26,101 nucleotides of DNA, from NCBI RefSeq assembly GCF_000966975.1, contig NZ_JZWV01000145.1:1-26101 (forward strand). The letters run 5' to 3'. Below are positions 15,645 through 21,191 of the stretch, in pieces. Each line of letters starts with the position of its first letter. Positions within the stretch are counted from its first letter, which is position 1. The notes under the pieces are model-generated. The model was not told where the DNA came from. It saw only the letters and a program-made list of their open reading frames with translations, and did not search any database. Made by a program: the position numbers and the translations under genes. This DNA comes from Streptomyces katrae (GTDB lineage: Bacteria; Actinomycetota; Actinomycetes; Streptomycetales; Streptomycetaceae).

Positions 15645-16202
15645 TCAGGACCGGCCCGGCACCCGGCAGGCCTCGGAGAACCCCTGGCTGGTCAGACCGA
15701 AGGCGCTGTTCACCCGCGACCGCCAGTTCTCGAGCGCGACCACGGCGGTGAGCTCGACGAACGCCGCCTCGCCCAGCCGTGCGACGAGCTCGGCCGCCAT
15801 CTCGTCGGTGACAGCCGGCTCGGTCTCGGTCATCGCCTCCGCGTACTCCATGACCAGCAGCTCCAGCTCGGTGAACACCTCCCGGTCCTCACGCCACCGC
15901 GGCACACGTTCGATCTTCTCCGGCGACAGCCCCAGCTCGTGGCCCTCCCAATAGCCGAAGTCCATGCACCACGAGCAGTTGATCCGGGCGGCGCAGGCCA
16001 TCACGGCGAGGTGCTTCAGCCCGGCGTCGAGCCGGTTCCACTTAGCCGCCCGCTGCTCCAGCCGGAGGTACGCGAACAGCACGCGCGAGTGGTGCCCGTA
16101 CGCCTGGCCGGGGTCGAGCACCTTGCCGTAGGTCCGGCGCGAATACCAGGCGACGAGGCGCATCAGCAGGGTGCGGGGCGGGGTGAGCGAGATGCGGGGC
16201 AT
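15645..16202 (-). CDS. Carboxymuconolactone decarboxylase/AhpD-like family protein
   Basis: The 185-residue helical protein carries the AhpD-type CxxC centre in MACAARINCSWCMDFG (Cys79/Cys82, approximate numbering), preceded by a basic N-terminus. The C-terminal half has FTELELLVMEYAEAMTET and ELTAVVALENWRSRVNSAFG, the typical second and third helices of CMD-domain proteins. Such proteins are thiol peroxidase or disulfide reductase partners, or true decarboxylases; the CxxC pair favours a redox role. The start ATG 16200-16202 has GGAAGAGG six bases upstream. It is monocistronic by appearance; the SAF-domain gene starts 159 bases downstream of its stop. Confidence 0.88.
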   Translation of the reverse strand: MPRISLTPPRTLLMRLVAWYSRRTYGKVLDPGQAYGHHSRVLFAYLRLEQRAAKWNRLDAGLKHLAVMACAARINCSWCMDFGYWEGHELGLSPEKIERVPRWREDREVFTELELLVMEYAEAMTETEPAVTDEMAAELVARLGEAAFVELTAVVALENWRSRVNSAFGLTSQGFSEACRVPGRS

Positions 16203-16380
16203 GGCCGGCCTCTTCCGGAAGGGGGGTCCCTTCGACCCCTTCGCCAGGGAGACAGGACAACCCCGCGGAACGTGACACCGGCCGAGGAAACGATTCCCCG
16301 GCCGACGTGCGCCGCTCGCCAACCCCGGACCGCGGCCCCTGAGGGCCTACGCGCCCCGGCCCCGCGTCCCAGCGCGACTC

Positions 16381-16402
16381 CGGGCGGGCTGCAGCCCGCC
16401 CG
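16381..16402 (-). terminator. Perfect 22-base palindrome after mtnP
   Basis: A perfect palindrome with nine-base arms CGGGCGGGC and GCCCGCCCG around TGCA begins eight bases after the mtnP stop. It is a strong hairpin without a U-run, a usual Streptomyces terminator form. A second, weaker hairpin (GGCCC-CTGA-GGGCC, 16334-16347) follows in the same 208-base gap before the AhpD-like gene. Confidence 0.65.
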
Positions 16403-16410
16403 TACCGTCC

Positions 16411-17244
16411 CTACGGCAGTTCGATGCCCAGGTCCCAGCCGTCGTGGGCGTGGGTGCACAGGCAGTCGCGGTCCTCGGTCGCCGGCAGGGCCGCCACGGC
16501 GTCGAAGAGGACCTCGCGCAACCGGCTGACGTTCTCGCCGAACACCTTCAGGACCTCCGCGTGCGAGACCCCTTCACCCGTCTCGGCACCCGCGTCCAGG
16601 TCCGTCACCAGCGCCATCGAGGTGTAGCAGAGCCCCAGCTCACGTGCGAGGACCGCCTCCGGGTGCCCGGTCATGCCGACCACCGACCAGCCGGCCGCCG
16701 CGTGCCACTGCGACTCCGCACGCGTCGAGAACCGCGGCCCCTCGACGACGACCATGGTGCCGCCGTCCACCGGCTCCCACTCCCGCCCCCGCGCCGCCGA
16801 GAGCGCCACGGAGCGCCCCACCGGGCAGTACGGGTCGGCGAAGGTGGTGTGCACGACGTTCGGGACGCTCCCGTCCGGCAGCGGCTCCCCGTCGAAGAAG
16901 GTCTGCACACGGGACTTCGTACGGTCGACCAGCTGGTCCGGGACCAGCAGCGTGCCCGGCCCGTACTCCGCCCGCAGGCCACCCACCGCGCACGGGCCCA
17001 GCACCTGCCGTACGCCGACCGAGCGCAGCGCCCACAGGTTGGCCCGGTAATTGATCTTGTGCGGCGGCACGGTGTGGCTGCGCCCGTGCCGCGGCAGGAA
17101 CGCCACCTGCCGGCCGGCCAGCTCGCCCAGGTACAGGGAGTCGCTCGGGGGCCCGTAGGGGGTCTCGACCTGGACCTCGGAGACGTCCTCCAGGAAGGAG
17201 TAGAAGCCCGAGCCGCCGATTACACCGATCTCTGCGTTCACCAT
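16411..17244 (-). CDS. mtnP: S-methyl-5'-thioadenosine phosphorylase
   Basis: The enzyme phosphorolyses methylthioadenosine to adenine and methylthioribose-1-phosphate in methionine salvage and polyamine metabolism. The 277-residue product is a class II purine nucleoside phosphorylase: N-terminal IGVIGGSGFYSF for phosphate, then FLPRHGRSHTVPPHKINYRANLWAL, PDQLVDRTK, and GMTGHPEAVLARELGLCY. The TDLDAG motif keeps the aspartates that recognise the 6-amino group of adenine; methylthioinosine phosphorylases have Asn there, so adenine is favoured. The start ATG 17242-17244 has AGGGTGG four bases upstream. A perfect hairpin follows the stop. It is transcribed in the same direction as the Ruc-like gene but is separated from it by a strong terminator. 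Confidence 0.95.
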   Translation of the reverse strand: MVNAEIGVIGGSGFYSFLEDVSEVQVETPYGPPSDSLYLGELAGRQVAFLPRHGRSHTVPPHKINYRANLWALRSVGVRQVLGPCAVGGLRAEYGPGTLLVPDQLVDRTKSRVQTFFDGEPLPDGSVPNVVHTTFADPYCPVGRSVALSAARGREWEPVDGGTMVVVEGPRFSTRAESQWHAAAGWSVVGMTGHPEAVLARELGLCYTSMALVTDLDAGAETGEGVSHAEVLKVFGENVSRLREVLFDAVAALPATEDRDCLCTHAHDGWDLGIELP

Positions 17245-17266
17245 GCGGCCACCCTAACGGGGGACG

Positions 17267-17307
17267 CGCAAGGCCCCGCCGCCCAGGAGGGCGAGCGGGG
17301 CCTTGCG
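17267..17307 (-). terminator. Thirteen-pair stem-loop after the Ruc/FmdB gene
   Basis: A perfect 13-base stem (17267-17279 with 17295-17307, arms GCAAGGCCCCGC and GCGGGGCCTTGC plus one outer pair) encloses an inner GCCC-AGGA-GGGC hairpin. It lies 14 bases after the stop of the zinc-ribbon gene and ends before mtnP starts. It should insulate mtnP from heat-shock-driven transcription. Confidence 0.7.
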
Positions 17308-17321
17308 GAGGATGTGAGAGG

Positions 17322-17633
17322 TCAGGCGGCCGAGCTGGAGCTGCCGCCCGTGCTCGAAGAGGTCGAGGAGGACGCGGCGGCCGGGGCCGAAGCGGTCGAC
17401 GTCGTCGTGGACGACGAGGACGACGACTTCGAGGCGGGCGTGCTGCTCGACGAGGCGCCACGGCTGTCGTTCCGGTAGAAACCGGAGCCCTTGAACACGA
17501 TGCCCACGGCGGAGAACACCTTCTTCAGGCGTCCGTCGCAGCTCGGGCACACGGTCAGCGCTTCGTCGGTGAACTTCTGCACGGCCTCAAGGCCCTCACC
17601 GCACTCGGTGCACTGGTACTGGTAGGTCGGCAC
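17322..17633 (-). CDS. FmdB-type zinc-ribbon protein, homologue of mycobacterial redox chaperone Ruc
   Basis: The 103-residue product begins PTYQYQCTECGEGLEAVQ and has a second pair TVCPSCDGRLKKVF, giving a four-cysteine zinc ribbon, then VFKGSGFYRNDSRG. After that it is a Ser/Thr/Ala-only tail of about 45 residues that must be disordered. This order (zinc ribbon, FKGxGFYRxDSR, disordered tail) is that of Mycobacterium tuberculosis Rv0991c (Ruc), an oxidation-activated chaperone. I chose GTG 17631-17633 because AGGAGG stands seven bases upstream; a TTG nine codons earlier lies inside the operator. A CIRCE element overlaps the ribosome site, so repression by HrcA and heat induction are expected. 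FmdB itself is linked to formamidase in other bacteria, but nothing here suggests that. Confidence 0.88.
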   Translation of the reverse strand: MPTYQYQCTECGEGLEAVQKFTDEALTVCPSCDGRLKKVFSAVGIVFKGSGFYRNDSRGASSSSTPASKSSSSSSTTTSTASAPAAASSSTSSSTGGSSSSAA

Positions 17634-17643
17634 GAATTTCCTC

Positions 17644-17670
17644 CTGGCACTCTGACTCAATGAGTGCTAA
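17644..17670 (-). promoter_or_regulatory. CIRCE (HrcA operator) overlapping the Ruc gene ribosome site
   Basis: Read in the gene's direction the site is TTAGCACTC-N9-GAGTGCCAG. The first half is perfect and the second matches seven of nine positions of the consensus TTAGCACTC-N9-GAGTGCTAA. The spacer is exactly nine bases. It overlaps the AGGAGG ribosome site, as CIRCE elements do at groES and groEL genes. Confidence 0.85.
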
Positions 17671-17700
17671 CGACGCTCCATGGTGACGTATTCCGGCGGA

Positions 17701-19032
17701 TCAGTCCACCGTCACGGGCGTGCGGTGACCGATCCCACGCTCGTTCGCGTGCTCCCGCCCGGCCGGCTCCGCCGTGGTGGCGGCCGGCGCGGAAGAGTTC
17801 ACGACGCGGCTCGGGGCCTTCGGCGCCAGCTTCGCGCGCAGGGCCACCAGCGTGGCCAGCGCCAGCGCGGTGGCGCCCAGCGGGACCAGGAAGCCGTACG
17901 AGGAACCGTGCGCGTCCGTCAGTCGGCCGGCCACGATCACCGCGACCGCCTGCCCGAAGGCGACCGCGCCGGTCAGCCAGGTGAAGGCCTCGGTGCGCGA
18001 GGCGGCCGGGACCAGCTGCTCGATCATCGTGTAGCCGGTGATCAGCGCGGGGGCGATGCACAGGCCGACGACCAGGCCGACCGCGCCCATCAGCACGGCC
18101 GAGTTCACGGCCCACAGGACCGAGGCGGCCACGGTCAGGCCGACGTAGCCCAGGATCAGGCGGCGGCGCGGGCCGATCTTCCAGGCCACGGCGCCCATGG
18201 TGATGCCCGCGATCATGTTGCCGGCCGCGAAGACGCCGTACAGCAGGCCGTTGGCGCCCGGGTTGCCGATCTCGCTGGCGAAGGCGGTGAGGGACACCTG
18301 CATGCCGCCGAAGACGGCGCCGATGCCGAGGAACGCGACGATCAGGACCCGCAGGCCGGGGAAGGACAGGGCCGAGGCGTGCTTCTCGCCGTGGGCCGCC
18401 TGCGGGGCGGTCTTCGGCTCGGTGGAGCGCTGCGCGGCGAAGAACAGGCCGCCGAGCAGGGTCAGGGCCGCCTCGGTGGCCAGGCCGGCCGCCGGGTGGA
18501 CGCCGGTGCACAGCGCGGTGGCGAGCACCGGGCCGACGACGAAGGTGAACTCGTCGGTGACCGACTCGAACGCGGCCGCCGTCGGCAGCAGCGGCGAGCC
18601 CTCCAGCTTGGCCGCCCAGCGGGTCCGGACCATGGGTCCGACCTGCGGGACGGAGGCGCCGGCCGGGACGGCGGCCAGCGCGAGCGCCCACAGCGGGGCG
18701 CCGAGGAGGGCCAGCGCGGTCAGCGTGGAGACCGCCGTGGCGTGGGCGAGGACGACCGGCACGAGGACGGCGCTCTGGCCGCGGCGGTCGGTGAGCTTGC
18801 CCATGACCGGGGCGAACAGGGCCATGGACACGCCGGTGACGGCGGAGACGATGCCGGCGTCGCCGTAGGAGCCGGTGGCGTGCTGGACGAGCAGCAGGAT
18901 GCTGATGGTCAGCATGCCGAAGGGCAGTCGGGCGGCGAAGCCGGGGAGGACGAAGGAGAGGGCGCCGGGCGTGCGCAGGAGCTGCCCGTAGCCGGGTCGG
19001 ACGGACTTGTCGGTCGTGACCGCGGATGTCAC
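17701..19032 (-). CDS. MFS transporter (probable drug/metabolite exporter)
   Basis: The 443-residue product has 12 hydrophobic helices. The MFS loop 2-3 motif appears as GKLTDRRG, and GPRRRLILG sits in the equivalent loop between helices 8 and 9. The N-terminus is short and cytoplasmic, and the C-terminal tail is disordered (Ala/Pro/Glu-rich). The substrate is unknown; the family type is that of small drug-proton antiporters. I chose GTG 19030-19032 because GGAAAGG stands seven bases upstream and homology starts at GYGQLLRTPGALSFVLPGFAARLP soon after. A longer frame to 19185 overlaps the leader and is not supported. The start is overlapped (GTGA) by the stop of a 27-codon leader ORF, and the leader RNA can fold in two exclusive ways, so conditional expression is likely. 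Confidence 0.9.
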   Translation of the reverse strand: MTSAVTTDKSVRPGYGQLLRTPGALSFVLPGFAARLPFGMLTISILLLVQHATGSYGDAGIVSAVTGVSMALFAPVMGKLTDRRGQSAVLVPVVLAHATAVSTLTALALLGAPLWALALAAVPAGASVPQVGPMVRTRWAAKLEGSPLLPTAAAFESVTDEFTFVVGPVLATALCTGVHPAAGLATEAALTLLGGLFFAAQRSTEPKTAPQAAHGEKHASALSFPGLRVLIVAFLGIGAVFGGMQVSLTAFASEIGNPGANGLLYGVFAAGNMIAGITMGAVAWKIGPRRRLILGYVGLTVAASVLWAVNSAVLMGAVGLVVGLCIAPALITGYTMIEQLVPAASRTEAFTWLTGAVAFGQAVAVIVAGRLTDAHGSSYGFLVPLGATALALATLVALRAKLAPKAPSRVVNSSAPAATTAEPAGREHANERGIGHRTPVTVD

Positions 19033-19112
19033 GGCCTGGCCTTTCCGCTGCCTGGTAGAGCGTCCCCGTCTGCGGACGGCCGGCCGCTTTGTGAGCGGCC
19101 GCACCCGTACAT
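19029..19112 (-). CDS. Putative 27-codon leader peptide upstream of the MFS gene
   Basis: An ATG at 19110-19112 opens a 27-residue frame (MYGCGRSQSGRPSADG...) whose TGA stop overlaps the GTG start of the exporter. A ribosome translating it would pass straight through the hairpin at 19081-19101 and end on the exporter start. Its own ribosome site is weak (CGGGG about eight bases upstream). The frame is short and could be chance in this GC-rich context; its location within the folding switch is the main support. Confidence 0.4.
   Translation of the reverse strand: MYGCGRSQSGRPSADGDALPGSGKARP
19081..19101 (-). promoter_or_regulatory. Leader hairpin (one arm of a possible attenuator switch)
   Basis: In the transcript CGGCCGCT (19101-19094) pairs with AGCGGCCG (19088-19081) around a five-base loop, 48 bases before the exporter start. 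An identical 11-base copy of the downstream strand (CAAAGCGGCCG) occurs earlier in the leader at 19195-19185 and could pair with the same CGGCCGCT instead. The two pairings are mutually exclusive. Confidence 0.5.
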
Positions 19113-19184
19113 GTGGGAGCCCCGAGAGCTGTCCTCTTGCGCAGAACCGAGTGATACCTGGGCGCCCACTGCGGGAGGGTGCCA

Positions 19185-19228
19185 CGGCCGCTTTGCGGTC
19201 GCGCCAGCTCTGCGTCAGGCAGAGTTGG
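19185..19228 (-). promoter_or_regulatory. Upstream leader hairpin and repeated CAAAGCGGCCG segment
   Basis: A ten-pair stem (CCAACTCTGC with GCAGAGCTGG in the RNA, including one G-U pair) around CTGAC occupies 19204-19228. It is followed nine bases later by CAAAGCGGCCG (19195-19185), the alternative partner for the downstream hairpin. Together they suggest a structured leader of about 200 bases for the exporter mRNA. Confidence 0.4.
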
Positions 19229-19247
19229 TTCGATCTGGTGTGCCTTC

Positions 19248-19267
19248 ATCGTACAGGGGAATCCCCT
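19248..19267 (-). promoter_or_regulatory. Palindrome next to a possible -10 box for the MFS gene
   Basis: The 13-base palindrome AGGGGA-A-TCCCCT (19255-19267) directly precedes TACGAT (19253-19248 on the minus strand), which fits a -10 box. A repressor bound here would block the promoter. No clear -35 box is visible. Confidence 0.25.
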
Positions 19268-19358
19268 ACCACGCCCTGTGATTACGGTGACAAGGCATGT
19301 CTTCACCTGCGATTAACTGGAACTTCGCATTCCTACCCCTCTGAAATGGGGGCAAGGC

Positions 19359-19374
19359 CGGTGGCAAGCCACCG
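19359..19374 (-). terminator. Hairpin downstream of the antiporter gene
   Basis: The sequence CGGTGGC-AA-GCCACCG is a perfect seven-pair hairpin lying 76 bases after the antiporter stop, within the 417-base gap 19033-19449. It could end the antiporter transcript or belong to the control region of the MFS gene downstream. Confidence 0.35.
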
Positions 19375-19386
19375 AAACCGGTCCAA

Positions 19387-19403
19387 TTAGAATGACGCTC
19401 TAA
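19387..19403. promoter_or_regulatory. Inverted repeat TTAGA-N7-TCTAA
   Basis: This AT-rich inverted repeat stands out against the GC-rich background between the antiporter and MFS genes. It resembles an operator for a TetR- or MarR-type regulator, but no regulator gene is adjacent. Confidence 0.2.
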
Positions 19404-19449
19404 CCGAAAATCGCCGCTCGGACGGGCTCAGACGGCCACCCTCCGGCAC

Positions 19450-20955
19450 CTAGAGTGACGTTCCGCCACTGGTGCCCAGCCACCCCGCGAGCTTGCCCCC
19501 GCGTGCCACCGCCCGCAGCCGCGCCTCCGCCGCGTCCCGCACCGGATCAGTGGCCACCACCAGCAGCTCGTCCCCCCGGCGCAGCACCGTCGACGGCGCC
19601 GGCACGAAGCTCTTCGCGTCCCGGACGACCAAGGTCACCGAGGCCCCGGCCGGCAGCCGCAGCTCGCCGACCTCCACGCCGTGCATCCGCGAGGCCTCGG
19701 GTATCGCGAAGGAGAGCAGGTGTCCGCGCAGCTTCTCCAGCGGCGCCGACTCGATGCCCAGGTCGGCGGCGGCCTCACCGGTCTCGCGCAGGTTCAGCTT
19801 GCGCGCCAGCCAGGGCAGGGTCGGCCCCTGCACCAGCGTGTAGACGACGACGAGCACGAAGACGATGTTGAAGACCCGGTCGCTGCCCTCGATCCCGGTC
19901 ACCATCGGGATCGTCGCCAGGATGATCGGCACGGCGCCGCGGAGCCCCGCCCACGACATCAGCACCTGCTCCTGCCACGCGACCCGGAACGGCAGCAGGC
20001 TGACGAACACCTCCAGCGGCCGCGCCACCATCGTCAGCACCAGTCCGATGATCACAGCGGGCCAGAAGTCCTTGGCCAGCTCGTGCGGCGTCACCAGCAG
20101 GCCCAGCAGCACGAACATGCCGATCTGCGCGATCCACCCCAGCCCGTCCGCGAACCCGCGCGTGGCCGGCCAGTGCGGCAGCTTCGCGTTGCCCAGCACC
20201 ATCGCCGCCAGGTACACCGCGAGGAACCCGGAGCCGTGCGCCATCGCGCCGGCCGCGTACGCGGACACGGCGATCGCCATCACCGCGATCGGGTACAGAC
20301 CGGAAGCCGGCAGGGCCACGTGCCGCAGCCCGTACGCCCCCAGGAAGCCCACCGCCAGGCCTATCGCGGCGCCGATCGCCAGCTCCAGCGCGATCTTCCC
20401 GACCAGCACGTACCAGGGGTCCACCGGCCCGACCGTCGCGAAGGCCACCACCAGGATGACGACGGGTGCGTCGTTGAAGCCGGACTCGGCCTCCAGCACA
20501 CCCGTCACACGCGAGGGGAGCGGGACCTTGCGCAGTACCGAGAAGACCGCCGCGGCGTCGGTCGACGAGACGACCGCACCGATCAGCAGCGACTGCCGCC
20601 ATTCGAGTCCGACCAGGTAGTGCGCGCCGGCGGCGGTGACGCCCACGCTGATCGCGACGCCGACCAGCGACAGGGCGACCGCGTGCGGCAGGGCCGGCTT
20701 GATCTCTTTCCACTTCGTGCCCAGACCGCCCTCGGCGAGGATGACGACGAGCGCGGCGTAACCGATGACCTGCGTCAGCTCGGCGTTGTCGAATACGACG
20801 TTGCCTATGCCGTCCTGGCCTATCGCGATGCCTATGCCGAGGTAGATGAGCAGGCTGGGGAGGCCGCTGCGTGAAGAGATGCGTACCGCCGCCACGGCGA
20901 CGAGCAGCACGAGCGAGCAGACCAGCAGGAGCTCATTGAGCGTGTGGACAGTCAG
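19450..20955 (-). CDS. Cation:proton antiporter (CPA family) with C-terminal RCK_C/TrkA-C domain
   Basis: The 501-residue product has about 12 membrane helices and the ion-binding aspartate in SSTDAAAVFS (Asp133). A C-terminal RCK_C-type domain follows (about residues 400-480; LPAGASVTLVVRDAKSFVPAPSTVLRRGDELLVVA). This is the NhaP2/CvrA layout, so K+ or Na+ efflux in exchange for protons, gated by a cytoplasmic ligand, is likely. The open frame runs upstream only to a stop at 20971-20973. The best start is a CTG at 20953-20955, eight bases after GGAAAGG. It gives the N-terminus MTVHTLNELLLVCSLVLLVAVAAV and restores helix 1. The first in-frame GTG (20910) would cut helix 1 and has no ribosome site. 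Confidence 0.9.
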   Translation of the reverse strand: MTVHTLNELLLVCSLVLLVAVAAVRISSRSGLPSLLIYLGIGIAIGQDGIGNVVFDNAELTQVIGYAALVVILAEGGLGTKWKEIKPALPHAVALSLVGVAISVGVTAAGAHYLVGLEWRQSLLIGAVVSSTDAAAVFSVLRKVPLPSRVTGVLEAESGFNDAPVVILVVAFATVGPVDPWYVLVGKIALELAIGAAIGLAVGFLGAYGLRHVALPASGLYPIAVMAIAVSAYAAGAMAHGSGFLAVYLAAMVLGNAKLPHWPATRGFADGLGWIAQIGMFVLLGLLVTPHELAKDFWPAVIIGLVLTMVARPLEVFVSLLPFRVAWQEQVLMSWAGLRGAVPIILATIPMVTGIEGSDRVFNIVFVLVVVYTLVQGPTLPWLARKLNLRETGEAAADLGIESAPLEKLRGHLLSFAIPEASRMHGVEVGELRLPAGASVTLVVRDAKSFVPAPSTVLRRGDELLVVATDPVRDAAEARLRAVARGGKLAGWLGTSGGTSL

Positions 20956-20981
20956 TGGGCGGCCCTTTCCTCAAAGCGCGC

Positions 20982-21001
20982 CCGGCGGAACGTTCCACCG
21001 G
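20982..21001. promoter_or_regulatory. Near-perfect 20-base palindrome upstream of the antiporter
   Basis: GGAACGTTCC (20987-20996) is a perfect core, flanked by CCGGC and ACCGG with one mismatch. It lies 27 bases upstream of the probable CTG start, in the 236-base divergent region shared with the acylase gene. It may be an operator or a leader hairpin. TTGACG at 21041-21046 could be a -35 box for the acylase, without a good -10 partner. Confidence 0.3.
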
Positions 21002-21191
21002 CGGCGTATTCGGCAAGTGCTTCGTTACCTTACCTAATCTTTGACGGACTCTTTACGCGATACCCACATTGTGAAACGGCAGTTCGCCCCTGTCCTACGG
21101 ACCTTGACCCCTGGCGGATCAACGGAGGCGGTCCTGCGCCTATGGTTGCTCCCAGCACTCCCAGGACCACCCTGCCCCTCGAAGGACAGCG

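Noticed and set aside
21024..21040. IdeR/DmdR1 iron box (TTACCTTACCTAATC)
   Set aside because: Only one half resembles TTAGGTTAG on the opposite strand; the other half does not match, and neither neighbour is an iron gene.
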